This document shows, piece by piece, positions 49,379 to 59,827 of a stretch of 64,000 nt of DNA. Position numbers and translations under genes: made by a program. The stretch covers positions 1-64,000 of the forward strand of contig CAZNPW010000008.1 of the NCBI GenBank assembly GCA_964575185.1, in the 5' to 3' direction. The stretch is from CAZNPW01 sp964575185 (GTDB taxonomy: Bacteria > Pseudomonadota > Alphaproteobacteria > Rhodobacterales > Rhodobacteraceae). The number at the start of each line of letters is the position of its first letter. The stretch's first letter is position 1. The notes beneath the pieces were generated by a model. It saw only the letters and a list, made by a program, of their open reading frames with translations. It made no database searches and had not been told where the DNA came from.

Positions 49379-51503
49379 ACGCCTCTGCGGTGGCGGGTGC
49401 CCGCGCGATCCTGACCATCCGCGCCCCGGCGGGCAGGGTCACCGACAGGCCCTCCCCCGCGGCCTCGCGCCGCACGCGCAGGCCGCCGTCGGCCAAACGT
49501 TCCAGCTGCGCCGTGCCGGCCGCGAACAGCCGCGGCTGGCTGCGCCGCAGGTGCAGGAGGCACCGCGTCAGGCGCAGCTTGGCCGCATCGAACCCTGCCG
49601 CCGCCTGCATCGCGGGCAGGTCCACCGGGGCGCGGTTGTCGGGGTCGGTCAGGTGGAAGGCCCCGACCTCGGTGCCCTGGTAGATGTCGGGGATGCCGGG
49701 CATGGTCAGCTTGAGGACGAGCTGCTCGAGCGACAGGCGCTCGCCGAGCGCGATCAGCCGCCGCGCGGGCGCGGGCAGGGCGCGGTTCCAGGCCGCGACG
49801 ATGCCGAGCGCGAAGCGCTTGCCCGCGGCCTCGGCGGCGGCGTCGGGGCGGAGCCAGTGCGTCGCCTCCTTGGCCTCGCGCATGGCCTTCTCGACATGCG
49901 TGGCGATGCGGTCGGGCAGGTCGGCGCGGCCGGGCTGCCAGGCGGCGAGCACCGATTGCAGGATGTACCAGGCCAGCGCCGGGGCCACGTCGGGCGGCAC
50001 CGCGAGGTCGCGCCACAGCTCCAGGAAGGCGTCAGGGTCATGGCTGATCGCGACGAGGCGCATCCGGGCGTCTTCGGCGCGCTTGGTGTCGTGCGAGGAG
50101 GTCAGCGTCAGGCCGGTGCCGGACTGGCGGGATATCCAGCGGGTGAAGGCCTGCGGGGTCATCGTGGCGTCGCCCGGATCCGCCCCCACCTCGCAGGCGG
50201 CGAGATAGGCGGTGTGGCGGAAACCGGCGGTGTCCTCGTGCGCCTTGGCGAGCAGCGCGCCGGTGACCTGCTGGAACCGCGCCTGCAGGCGGTGGGCGGC
50301 GGGGGTGGCGGGCCGCGCGATCGCCGCGGCGAGGCGGCGCGCCGCGGGGTCGTCGCCCGCGGCCCGGTCCAGCAGGGCCAGGTCGGCGGCGGGCCGGTGG
50401 TCGGGCGTCAGATAGGTGCGGTAGCGCGGGATGCCGGTCAGCAGACGCCTTACCCCCGTATCGTCGCCGCAGGCGGCGCGGGCGAGCGCGCGCAACTGGG
50501 CGAGTTCGGGCGCGAGCTCCTCGGCCAGCATCACGTCCTTGGCCTCGGCGACCACGGCGTGGAAGGGCCGGGTGTCGCCGGTCGCGGCGGCCCAGGCCCG
50601 GGTCAGGCGCGCGAGGCCCTGCGGGTCGGTCAGCACCTGCGCGAGGGCGCGCGCGGCCTCGTAGCCCGTGGTGCCCTGCACGGGCCAGCCGGGCAGCGCC
50701 TCGTTGCCGGTCAGGATCTTCTCGACCCAAACGGGCGTGCCGGGCAGGCGCGCGCGCAGCCTGCGCAGGTAGCCCGCAGGGTCGGCGAGGCCGTCGACGT
50801 GGTCGACCCGCAGGCCCTGGACCTGGCCCGCGGCGACCAGATCGAGGATCAGCGCGTGGGTGTCGGCGAAGACCGCAGGGTCCTCGACCCGCATCCCGAC
50901 CAGCCCCGTGACGGTGAAGAAGCGCCGGTGCGACAGGCGGGGCGTGTCATGGGGGGCGAGCGTCCAGGCCTGCGCGGCGAGAAGCGCATCCATGTCGGTC
51001 AGCGCGGCGCTGCCGGGAGCGAGCGGCAGGGCGATGTCGCCCAGCCGCAGCCCCGCCCCGTCGCGCCTCAGGTGGCCGTCGGCGATGGCGCGCGCGAGCG
51101 GCCGGTCGAGCCAGGGCAGCACGACCGGCCCGGCCTCCCAGTCGATGTCGAAATGGCCGGCGAAGCGGCTGGCGCGGCCGTGGCGCAGCACGCAGGCGAG
51201 CCACGGCGTCTGCACCGAGAAGGCCATGTGGTTCGGCACGATGTCGAGGATGATGCCCAGCCCCGCCGCGCGCGCCGCCGCCGCGAAGGCGTCGAAGCCC
51301 GCGCGCCCGCCGAGGGCTGCGTCGATCCGCGTCACGTCGGTGATGTCATAGCCGTGGGTCGACCCCGCGACCGCCTGAAAGGGCGGCGAGAGGTAGAGGT
51401 GGCTGACCCCCAGCCCCGCGATCCAGGGCAGCATCCGGGTCGCGGCGGCGAAGGTCATGCCGTTGCGCAGCTGCAGGCGGTAGGTGGCGAGCGGCATGTC
51501 CAT
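49377..51503 (-). CDS. treY: Maltooligosyl trehalose synthase (TreY)
   Basis: 708-residue GH13 enzyme that turns the reducing end of maltodextrins into a trehalosyl unit. Catalytic regions: IILDIVPNHMA, LRVDHVDGLADP (nucleophile Asp), WVEKIL (acid/base Glu) and TSSHDTKRAEDAR (third Asp), then MPGIPDIYQGTE. ATG 51501-51503 (MDMPLATYRLQ) is chosen; ATG 51497 is also possible. The open frame upstream is antisense to the DMT gene. treZ, its usual partner, is not adjacent. Confidence 0.95.
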   Translation of the reverse strand: MDMPLATYRLQLRNGMTFAAATRMLPWIAGLGVSHLYLSPPFQAVAGSTHGYDITDVTRIDAALGGRAGFDAFAAAARAAGLGIILDIVPNHMAFSVQTPWLACVLRHGRASRFAGHFDIDWEAGPVVLPWLDRPLARAIADGHLRRDGAGLRLGDIALPLAPGSAALTDMDALLAAQAWTLAPHDTPRLSHRRFFTVTGLVGMRVEDPAVFADTHALILDLVAAGQVQGLRVDHVDGLADPAGYLRRLRARLPGTPVWVEKILTGNEALPGWPVQGTTGYEAARALAQVLTDPQGLARLTRAWAAATGDTRPFHAVVAEAKDVMLAEELAPELAQLRALARAACGDDTGVRRLLTGIPRYRTYLTPDHRPAADLALLDRAAGDDPAARRLAAAIARPATPAAHRLQARFQQVTGALLAKAHEDTAGFRHTAYLAACEVGADPGDATMTPQAFTRWISRQSGTGLTLTSSHDTKRAEDARMRLVAISHDPDAFLELWRDLAVPPDVAPALAWYILQSVLAAWQPGRADLPDRIATHVEKAMREAKEATHWLRPDAAAEAAGKRFALGIVAAWNRALPAPARRLIALGERLSLEQLVLKLTMPGIPDIYQGTEVGAFHLTDPDNRAPVDLPAMQAAAGFDAAKLRLTRCLLHLRRSQPRLFAAGTAQLERLADGGLRVRREAAGEGLSVTLPAGARMVRIARAPATAEA

Positions 51504-51660
51504 GGCGGGGCAAACCGCCCGGCGCGATGGCGGTTCCGCACCGACAGGATCGGGACGCCGGCCGCGGCGGTGCGGGCCGTCGCGGCGCGGTGACGCCGCG
51601 GGCGGCCGGGCGGGGAAAACCGGGTGGACCTTTCGCCGCCGGCCCCTTACCCCTGCCGCC
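51504..51660. promoter_or_regulatory. Divergent treY / DMT promoter gap
   Basis: 157 nt between divergent starts; GC-rich, with a short AT patch (GGGGAAAACCGGG) near 51613-51625. No operator could be picked out. Confidence 0.3.
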
Positions 51661-52602
51661 ATGACCGCCGCCCTCTCCCCCGCCCCCGACCGCACGCTGA
51701 CCGGGGTGGGGCTGATGCTGGCCTTCTGCGTGCTCGCGCCGCTTCTGGACGTGTCGGCCAAGCTCGCGGCCGAGGCGGGGGTGGCGGTGGCCGTCATCAC
51801 CGCGGCGCGGTTCGTGGTGCAGGCGGCCTGCATGGTGCCGGCCGCGCTGGCGATGCGGCTGGACCTGCGGATCGGCGGGCGGATGGCCGGGATGATCCTG
51901 CTGCGGACGGTGTTCCTGATCCTGTCGACCTTCAGCTTCGTGTCGGGGATCGCGGTGATGCCGGTAGCCGACGCGCTGGCCATCGCCTTCCTCGCGCCGT
52001 TCATCGTGCTTCTGCTCGGCTGGCTGATCTTCGGCGACAGCGTCGGCCCGCGCCGGATCGGCGCCTGCGCAGCGGGGTTCGCGGGGGCGCTGCTGGTGAT
52101 CCAGCCGTCGGTCGCGGCCTTCGGCTGGGTCGCGCTGTGGCCGCTGGCGACGGCGTTCTTCTTCAGCTTCTACATGCTCATCACGCGCGCCATGGCGGCG
52201 ACCCTGCACCCGGTGACGATGCAGCTCCATACCTCGCTCGCCGGGGCGGCGATCTGCCTGCCGCTGCTCGGGGCCTTCGCGGGCAGCGGGATCGCGGGGC
52301 TCGATCCGGCGATGCCCGCGGGGATCGCCTGGCTGTGGCTACTGGGCGTCGGCGTCTGGGCGGCGGCGAGCCACATCTGCATGACCTACGCGCTGAAGTT
52401 CGCGCCCGCGCCGACCCTCGTGCCGCTGCAATACGCCGAGATCGTGGTGGCGGTGGCGCTGGGCTGGCTGGTCTTCTCGGACTGGCCGACGCCGCTGACC
52501 TGGGCGGGCATCGCGGTGATCGTCGGGTCGGGCCTCTACCTCGTGCACCGCGAGGCGCTGGCGGCGCGCACCCGCCGGATCAGCCCCGAAGGGCCGCGAT
52601 AG
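51661..52602 (+). CDS. DMT-superfamily (EamA) transporter
   Basis: 313-residue inner-membrane protein with about ten membrane segments in two EamA repeats (first repeat ends near IFGDSVGPRRIGAC; second ends near TWAGIAVIVGSGLYLV). Members export amino acids or metabolites. It overlaps the convergent thiamine pyrophosphokinase gene by 23 nt. Substrate unknown. Confidence 0.9.
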   Translation: MTAALSPAPDRTLTGVGLMLAFCVLAPLLDVSAKLAAEAGVAVAVITAARFVVQAACMVPAALAMRLDLRIGGRMAGMILLRTVFLILSTFSFVSGIAVMPVADALAIAFLAPFIVLLLGWLIFGDSVGPRRIGACAAGFAGALLVIQPSVAAFGWVALWPLATAFFFSFYMLITRAMAATLHPVTMQLHTSLAGAAICLPLLGAFAGSGIAGLDPAMPAGIAWLWLLGVGVWAAASHICMTYALKFAPAPTLVPLQYAEIVVAVALGWLVFSDWPTPLTWAGIAVIVGSGLYLVHREALAARTRRISPEGPR

Positions 52603-53239
52603 CCGCGGGCAGGCGGGGGCGCGGCAGGATGGCGATCAGGCCGGGCCCGTCGGGGGTGACGGCCGCCGGGCCGGTCGCGCGGTTCGAGGTCGCGATCGGG
52701 CCGTCGGGAGAAAGGTCCAGCCCGTCGATCGGCCAGTGCAGGCCCGTCGACCGCCCGGTGACGCGCGCCATCGGGAACAGGCTGATCCGGTCGCCCGCGC
52801 GCAGGCGCAGCGTCACCGGGCGGGGAAGGTGGAACGCGACGTCGCGCGGGCCGATCACGATGCAGGGCTGCGGGCTGCGCACCAGCGCGTTCATCACCGC
52901 AAGCCCGTGGTCGAGCCGCGCGCCGGTGAAGCCCAGAGCCAGCACCAGCGGCGCCGCGATCGACCGCAGCGCCTTGTCGAAGTCGGTCGTGTCCTGCTCG
53001 GCGATCGGGTGCAGGCGGCCCTCGGGGATCGCGGCGCGGTCCTCGGGCCGCAGCGAGTCGAAGTCGCCGATCACCGCGTCGGGCATCAGCCCCGCCCGCA
53101 GGCAGGCCCGCGCCCCGCCGTCGGCGGCGACGAGACCCGGCGCCGTGCGCTGCGTGCGGCGCAGCAGCGCCGCCGGGCAGGGGCCGCCGCCGACCAGGGT
53201 GACGGGGGCGTCGGATCGGAAAATCACGTCAAGTCGCAC
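52580..53239 (-). CDS. Thiamine pyrophosphokinase
   Basis: 219-residue enzyme forming thiamine diphosphate from thiamine and ATP. Motifs: AADGGARACL, VIGDFDSL and DTTDFDKALR, then GARLDHGLAVMNAL. The start is a GTG (53237-53239); another GTG lies four codons downstream. No thi genes adjoin it. Its 3' end overlaps the DMT gene. Confidence 0.9.
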   Translation of the reverse strand: MRLDVIFRSDAPVTLVGGGPCPAALLRRTQRTAPGLVAADGGARACLRAGLMPDAVIGDFDSLRPEDRAAIPEGRLHPIAEQDTTDFDKALRSIAAPLVLALGFTGARLDHGLAVMNALVRSPQPCIVIGPRDVAFHLPRPVTLRLRAGDRISLFPMARVTGRSTGLHWPIDGLDLSPDGPIATSNRATGPAAVTPDGPGLIAILPRPRLPAAIAALRG

Positions 53240-53374
53240 GGTATTGTTCGCGATTAAGGCATCGTTCAGGATGCGGGGCCATAATCAATCCTTCAAATGA
53301 CCCTGTTCTGTCCATGGATTCGAACCTGAACCGGCTATGGTCGTGGCACGAGGCCGCAAGAAAGTGAGCATGCG
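53240..53374. promoter_or_regulatory. Divergent gap before the low-complexity protein gene
   Basis: 135 nt, less GC-rich than its surroundings (GATTAAGGCATCG and CATAATCAATCCTTC patches), so it probably holds promoters for both neighbours. No operator recognised. Confidence 0.4.
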
Positions 53375-55618
53375 ATGATCGGGGCAAGCAAGATCCTGAC
53401 GGTGTCCTACGGCACCTTCTCCTGCACGCTGGAAGGGTTCGACGATCCCTTCACCACGATGAGGGCGATTGCGGAGTATTTCCGGGACCTTGCGGCGGAC
53501 GACCGCTACTTCGGCGCCGAACCGCCGACCCCCGACGCGGCGATGCTGCACCGCATTGCCGAGCGCGAGGAGCGGCGCCGGGTCGAGGCGCGGCTCGACG
53601 ACCGGGGCGTGACGCTGCGCGCGGCGGAGCCGGGCGCGCACCTGCCCTCCGCGGCCGTGGCGGTGCCGGTCGCCGTCCCCGCGGACGCCGCGACCCCGGC
53701 TCCCGCGCTGGCCGACGCGACCGACATGCCCGACGGCGTCGCCGCCCGCCTCGCCCGCATCCGCGCGGCGGTGGCCGAGGCCGAAGCGGCCGCCGCGGCC
53801 CGCTATGTCGAGGACGAGGACGCGCCGGAACGGTCCGATCTCGCCGCGCTCTTCGCCGCCGAGCCCGCCCCCGCGTCCGGCGGGGCGGAGGATGAGGCGG
53901 CGACGACGGTGGCTGCCGACCCCGACGACACCGGCCCGCAGGACGCCGCCCCGATCCCGGCCGCACCGGCGGAGCACGCGACGGCGGACCTCGATCGCCA
54001 CATCGCCCTGGCCACGCCGGAGGCGCCCGCGCCCGAGGTCCGGGCCCCGGCCGGGGACGCGGCGGTGGCAGCCGGACAGGCCGACCGGGACGGCATCGTG
54101 ACCGGCCCCGGCGACGACGGCGCACCGCAGGCGGCCCGGACCTCGCAGGTCCCGGTCTTCCCCGACGACGAGATCGTGGCCGAGGTCGACGACCCGCTGT
54201 TCTTCGACCCCCTCGAGGCGCCCGCCGCGCGCGAGGCCCCCCTGGCCGAAGCCCGCCTGCCGGAAGCCCGCCTGGCCGAAGCCCGCCTGGCCGAGGCCGG
54301 CCTGCCCGAGGCCGGCCTGCCGGACGCCGGCCTGGCCGAATCACGGTCCGAAGCCGACCGGCCCGAGGCCGGGGTCGCCGCGGCGGAGGCCGCCCCCGTC
54401 GATCGGCCCGATGTGGCCGTGGCGGCACCGGACCCGGCCGATGCGGTCGCGGCCGCCCCCGACACGGTTGCCGAGACGGCGCCCGACACGGCTCCCGAGA
54501 CGGTCCCCGACACGGTCCCCGACACGTCCCCCGGGACGGTCGCCGCTTCGGCCGCCGGACCGGCCGCCGAACCGCTCGACGCCGCCGGGGCCCCCGCCGC
54601 GCTCGCCGAAAAGGCGCTGCGCGCCCGGGCCCGGGTCGTCCGCGTCCGCCGCGCCGCCGCGCCCGCACCCGCCCCCGTCGCCGCGGACGGGCCTGTTGCA
54701 GATGCGGCCCCCGACGCGGCCGCAGCCCCGCCCCCGCCGGTCGCCGAGGCCCACGCGGAAGCCCACGCCGGAGCCGCTCGTGACGACGCCGCACCGGGTG
54801 CGCCCGCCGATGACGCAGCGCTCGCCACAGCGCTGTCGGCGATCCTGCGCGATGCCGAACCTCCGCCTGCGGCCGACGCGGCACGGTCCCCCGCGCCGGT
54901 CGAGGAAACCGCCGTCTCGCGCCTGATGGAGCAGACCCGGACCGAGATGGCGGTGCCGGAGAACCGCCGCCGCCTGTCGGCCATCGCCCACCTGAAGGCC
55001 GCGGTGGCCGCGACCGTCGCCGAACGCCTGCGCTTCGGCCGCCCCCGCACCGAGGAACGCGAGGAGACCCGGACCGAGGCCTACCGCGACGACCTCGCCC
55101 GCGTGGTCCGTCCCCGCCGCCCCGAAGGCACCCCGGACGAGGGCGAGCGGGCCGCGCCGCTGGTGCTCGTGTCGTCGCAGCGGATCGACCGGCCGCAGCC
55201 GGCGGCGACCCCCGCCGCGGCGCCCGTCGCACCCGTCGCGCCGGTCCGCCCCCGCCGCATCGCCGGCGCCGCCGCCGCCGCGCTGCTCGAGGAGGACGAG
55301 GGCGGGCCGGTGGACAACATCTTCGCCGATGTCCGCGGCTTCGCCGAGTTCGCCGAGAACGTGGGCGCGCATGCCCTGCCCGACCTGATCGAGGCCGCCG
55401 CCGCCTATGCCGCCGCGGTGGAGGGGCGCGACCAGTTCACCCGGCCGCAACTGATGCGCCAGGTCGAAACCGCCACGGGCGAGCTTGTCCGCGAGGACGG
55501 CCTGCGCAGCTTCGGCGCGCTTTTGCGCGAGGGGCGCATCGTCAAGGTGACGCGCGGCCGCTTCAGCGTGACGCAAAGCTCGCGTTTCCTGGCCGAGGCG
55601 CGCAAGCTCGCCGGATAG
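53375..55618 (+). CDS. Large Rhodobacterales-type protein with Ala/Pro-rich centre
   Basis: 747-residue acidic protein. Conserved ends: residues 1-80 (SKILTVSYGTFSCTLEGFDD, then MRAIAEYFRDLAADDRYFG) and the last 100 (NIFADVRGFAEFAENVGAH, FTRPQLMRQVETATGE). The middle 450 residues are Ala/Pro/Asp/Glu-rich and contain two minisatellites, seven 5-residue repeats (54241-54345) and seven 4-residue repeats (54461-54544). I recall relatives across Rhodobacteraceae with names such as CheA-like or lipoprotein, but no kinase domain or lipobox is seen. Function unknown. Confidence 0.8.
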   Translation: MIGASKILTVSYGTFSCTLEGFDDPFTTMRAIAEYFRDLAADDRYFGAEPPTPDAAMLHRIAEREERRRVEARLDDRGVTLRAAEPGAHLPSAAVAVPVAVPADAATPAPALADATDMPDGVAARLARIRAAVAEAEAAAAARYVEDEDAPERSDLAALFAAEPAPASGGAEDEAATTVAADPDDTGPQDAAPIPAAPAEHATADLDRHIALATPEAPAPEVRAPAGDAAVAAGQADRDGIVTGPGDDGAPQAARTSQVPVFPDDEIVAEVDDPLFFDPLEAPAAREAPLAEARLPEARLAEARLAEAGLPEAGLPDAGLAESRSEADRPEAGVAAAEAAPVDRPDVAVAAPDPADAVAAAPDTVAETAPDTAPETVPDTVPDTSPGTVAASAAGPAAEPLDAAGAPAALAEKALRARARVVRVRRAAAPAPAPVAADGPVADAAPDAAAAPPPPVAEAHAEAHAGAARDDAAPGAPADDAALATALSAILRDAEPPPAADAARSPAPVEETAVSRLMEQTRTEMAVPENRRRLSAIAHLKAAVAATVAERLRFGRPRTEEREETRTEAYRDDLARVVRPRRPEGTPDEGERAAPLVLVSSQRIDRPQPAATPAAAPVAPVAPVRPRRIAGAAAAALLEEDEGGPVDNIFADVRGFAEFAENVGAHALPDLIEAAAAYAAAVEGRDQFTRPQLMRQVETATGELVREDGLRSFGALLREGRIVKVTRGRFSVTQSSRFLAEARKLAG
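54241..54345 (+). repeat. 15-bp in-frame tandem repeat, seven units
   Basis: Seven consecutive 15-bp units, all beginning CCTGSCSGA (for example CCTGGCCGAAGCCCG), encoding variants of LAEAR/LPEAG inside the 747-residue protein. Confidence 0.9.
54461..54544 (+). repeat. 12-bp in-frame tandem repeat, seven units
   Basis: Seven 12-bp units alternating GACACGG- and GAGACGG-type starts, encoding PDTV/PETA-like four-residue repeats in the same protein. Confidence 0.85.
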
Positions 55619-55652
55619 GGACAGCGGGCTGCCGCTGCCAGCAGCCCCGCCG

Positions 55653-55901
55653 TCAGGCGGAAGGGCCCGGCCCTTCCGCCTTTCGTGCCGCATCGGGGTC
55701 ATCGCGCCCGACGCCGCGGAACACCGCCCGGAACGGCAGCGCCCAGAGGATCCCCAGCCCGACGTAGACCGCAAGCTCGACCAGGATCGGTGGCCGGTCG
55801 AACAGCGACACGAGGTAGAGCGCGGTCGCGATGTAGAGCGGCAGCCCGACCAGCAGGACCACAAGCGACAGCCTGCGCCGCGATTTCCACGACAGGGACA
55901 T
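55653..55901 (-). CDS. DUF2842 family membrane protein
   Basis: 82-residue small inner-membrane protein with two hydrophobic segments (SLVVLLVGLPLYIATALYLV and LVELAVYVGLGILWALPF). DUF2842 is an alphaproteobacterial family of unknown function. The start ATG 55899-55901 is the one that keeps the conserved MSLSWKSRRR start. Confidence 0.88.
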   Translation of the reverse strand: MSLSWKSRRRLSLVVLLVGLPLYIATALYLVSLFDRPPILVELAVYVGLGILWALPFRAVFRGVGRDDPDAARKAEGPGPSA

Positions 55902-56230
55902 GGTGCCTCGCCAACCCCCGGCCCGGTGCCGGACCCGCCGCACATAGGCGCAGGAGCGCCGCAGGGCAACAGGGCCGGGCCGCAGGGTGCGGGGCGGTCC
56001 CCGACTCGGCCGATCCGGGGACTCCGCCCTTCCGGCGGCGCGGCGGGTCGAGAGAGGTCGCGGGTCCGGCCCGGGACGGACCGTTCCCGCGGACCCCTTC
56101 CGCAAGGGCCCACCCGCCCCGGACCCGATCCGGGGCCTCCGCCGTTCCGGCGGCGCGGCGGGTCCGGCCCGGGACGCGCCATTCCTGCGGACCCCTTCCG
56201 CGAAGGTCGGCCGCGAGCCCCCCTCGGGCG
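55902..56230. repeat. Intergenic region with imperfect tandem duplication
   Basis: 329 nt without a gene between purA (stop 56231) and DUF2842 (start 55901). Two related copies, about 56011-56107 and 56126-56206, share CGATCCGGGG, TTCCGGCGGCGCGGCGGGT, CCGGCCCGGGAC and GCGGACCCCTTCCGC; copy 1 carries an extra insert near 56051-56065. Open frames through it are repeat-derived. Likely mobile or duplicated non-coding DNA. Confidence 0.75.
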
Positions 56231-57520
<1,290 letters not shown>

Positions 57521-57641
57521 GACACGCTCCCGTCAAACCCGGGGGCGGCATAGCGCGGGCGGCAGGTGAAGGGAACGCCCATTCCGGCTTGCACGCCCGG
57601 CCGGGGTTGCCTAAATGACCGCCAAACGGCCCCGGGGTTCC

Positions 57642-58061
57642 ATGGAAAACGTCGTCCTCGCCATCCACCTGATCCTCGCCCTTCTGCTGACCGGCGTGGT
57701 GCTGATGCAGCGGTCCGAGGGCGGTGGCCTGGGCATGGGCGGGTCATCGAACGTGATGACCGCGCGGGGTGCCGCCAACGCGATGACGCGGGCGACGTGG
57801 ATCCTCGCCGCGATGTTCATCGCGACATCGATCATCCTGACGATCCTCGCGGCGGCGGACAGCGCAGGCGCGTCGCTGACCGACCAGATCGGGGTGGAGC
57901 TGCCGGCCCCCGCGACCCCCGCGCCCTCGCCGCTGGGGGGCGACCTGCTGCCGCCCCCGGCCGACGCGCCGGCCGCACCTCCGGCGGCCGAGGCCCCCGC
58001 GGCTCCGCCCGCGACCCCGGAGGCTCCGGCGGCTCCGGCGGCTCCGGCGGCAAACCCCTAG
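57642..58061 (+). CDS. secG: Protein translocase subunit SecG
   Basis: 139-residue inner-membrane component of SecYEG with two membrane segments (VVLAIHLILALLLTGVVLM and WILAAMFIATSIILTILAA) separated by the GGGLGMGGSSN loop. A long Pro/Ala-rich cytoplasmic or periplasmic tail, typical of alphaproteobacterial SecG, ends it. ATG 57642 (MENVVLAIH) is used rather than one nine codons before. Confidence 0.94.
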   Translation: MENVVLAIHLILALLLTGVVLMQRSEGGGLGMGGSSNVMTARGAANAMTRATWILAAMFIATSIILTILAAADSAGASLTDQIGVELPAPATPAPSPLGGDLLPPPADAPAAPPAAEAPAAPPATPEAPAAPAAPAANP

Positions 58062-58183
58062 TCCTTGCGTCGCGCCTTGCGTCGCCCGCTTGATGTTGCG
58101 GCGCGCCGGGGTTTGGCGTAAGCGTCGAATCCCGTGATCCTGCGATTCGGCCGTGGCCCGAATCCCGCCGCACGGGGGCTTTC

Positions 58184-59827
58184 ATGGCGCGCTACATCTT
58201 CATCACCGGGGGCGTCGTGTCGTCGCTCGGCAAGGGCCTCGCGTCCGCCGCGCTGGGCGCGCTGCTCCAGGCGCGCGGCTTCACGGTGCGGCTGCGCAAG
58301 CTCGACCCCTACCTGAACGTCGACCCCGGCACGATGTCGCCCTTCGAGCACGGCGAGGTCTTCGTGACCGACGACGGGGCCGAGACGGACCTCGACCTCG
58401 GCCATTACGAACGCTTCACCGGCGTCAGCGCCCGCCAGTCCGACAGCATCTCGTCGGGGCGCATCTACTCCAACGTGCTGGAGAAGGAGCGGCGAGGCGA
58501 CTACCTGGGGAAAACCATCCAGGTGATCCCCCACGTTACCAACGAGATCAAGGAGTTCCTGCGCATCGGCGAGCATGAGGTCGACTTCATGCTGTGCGAG
58601 ATCGGCGGCACCGTCGGCGACATCGAGGGCCTGCCCTTCTTCGAGGCGATCCGCCAGTTCATCCACGAACGCCCCCGCGGCCAGTCGATCCTGATGCACC
58701 TGACGCTGCTGCCCTACCTTGCCGCGAGCGGCGAGCTGAAGACCAAGCCGACCCAGCATTCGGTCAAGGAGCTGCAGAGCATCGGCCTTGCCCCCGACGT
58801 GCTCGTCTGCCGGTCCGAACACCCGATCCCCGACAAGGAGCGCGAGAAGATCGCGCTGTTCTGCAACGTCCGGCGCGACGCGGTGATCCCGGCCTATGAC
58901 CTGAAGACGATCTACGAGGCGCCGCTCGCCTACCACCGCGCGGGGCTGGACCAGGCCGTGCTCGACGCCTTCGGGATCAGCCCCGCGCCCCGGCCGAACC
59001 TCGCCCGGTGGGAGGACGTGATGGACCGCCTGACCCACGCCGAGGGCGAGGTGCGGGTGGCGGTGGTGGGGAAATACACCCAGCTCGAGGACGCCTACAA
59101 GTCCATCGCCGAGGCGCTGACCCACGGCGGCATGGCCAACCGCACCCGCGTGCGCGCCGAATGGATCGACGCCGAGATCTTCGAGCGCGAGGACCCCGGC
59201 CCGTATCTGTCGGGCTTCCACGCGATCCTGGTGCCCGGCGGCTTCGGCGAGCGCGGGACCGAGGGCAAGATCCGCGCCGCCCGCTTCGCGCGGGAAAAGG
59301 GGGTGCCCTATCTCGGCATCTGCCTGGGGATGCAGATGGCGGTGATCGAGGCCTCGCGCAACCTCGTGGGCCTGGCCGACGCGGGGTCCGAGGAGTTCGA
59401 CCACGAGGCCGGCGGGCGTCGCTTCACGCCCGTCGTCTACCACCTGAAGGAATGGGTCCAGGGCAACCACACCGTCCAGCGCACGGTCGAGGACAAGAAG
59501 GGCGGCACGATGCGGCTCGGGGCCTATACCGCGGTGCTGAAGGAGGGCTCGCGCGTGGCCGCCGTCTACGGCGCGACGGTGATCGAGGAACGCCACCGGC
59601 ACCGGTATGAGGTGGACGTGGGGTATCGCGACCGGCTCGAGGCCTGCGGCCTGTCGTTCTCCGGCATGTCCCCCGACGGGAGGCTGCCGGAGATCGTGGA
59701 AGTGAAGGGGCACCCGTGGTTCATCGGCGTGCAGTTCCACCCGGAGCTGAAGTCAAAACCCTTCGCGCCGCATCCGCTGTTCGCGGATTTCGTCAGGGCG
59801 GCGGTGGAGGGGGCGCGGTTGGTTTAA
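58184..59827 (+). CDS. pyrG: CTP synthase
   Basis: 547-residue glutamine-hydrolysing enzyme making CTP from UTP. The amidoligase start ARYIFITGGVVSSLGKGLA and DPYLNVDPGTMSPFEHGEVF are exact family signatures; the glutaminase triad Cys (LGICLGMQMA) and His-Glu (VQFHPEL) is intact. It follows secG after 122 nt. Its stop codon overlaps the foreign DUF262 gene by 4 nt. Confidence 0.98.
   Translation: MARYIFITGGVVSSLGKGLASAALGALLQARGFTVRLRKLDPYLNVDPGTMSPFEHGEVFVTDDGAETDLDLGHYERFTGVSARQSDSISSGRIYSNVLEKERRGDYLGKTIQVIPHVTNEIKEFLRIGEHEVDFMLCEIGGTVGDIEGLPFFEAIRQFIHERPRGQSILMHLTLLPYLAASGELKTKPTQHSVKELQSIGLAPDVLVCRSEHPIPDKEREKIALFCNVRRDAVIPAYDLKTIYEAPLAYHRAGLDQAVLDAFGISPAPRPNLARWEDVMDRLTHAEGEVRVAVVGKYTQLEDAYKSIAEALTHGGMANRTRVRAEWIDAEIFEREDPGPYLSGFHAILVPGGFGERGTEGKIRAARFAREKGVPYLGICLGMQMAVIEASRNLVGLADAGSEEFDHEAGGRRFTPVVYHLKEWVQGNHTVQRTVEDKKGGTMRLGAYTAVLKEGSRVAAVYGATVIEERHRHRYEVDVGYRDRLEACGLSFSGMSPDGRLPEIVEVKGHPWFIGVQFHPELKSKPFAPHPLFADFVRAAVEGARLV

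Noticed and set aside
46680..51593. 1637-codon plus-strand open frame
   Set aside because: It spans GST genes, sdaA and treY in the wrong frame or strand and has Arg/Gly/Ala filler composition.
53451..55232. 593-codon minus-strand frame opposite the low-complexity protein
   Set aside because: Arg/Pro repeats mirror the Ala/Pro-rich plus-strand gene; no domain.
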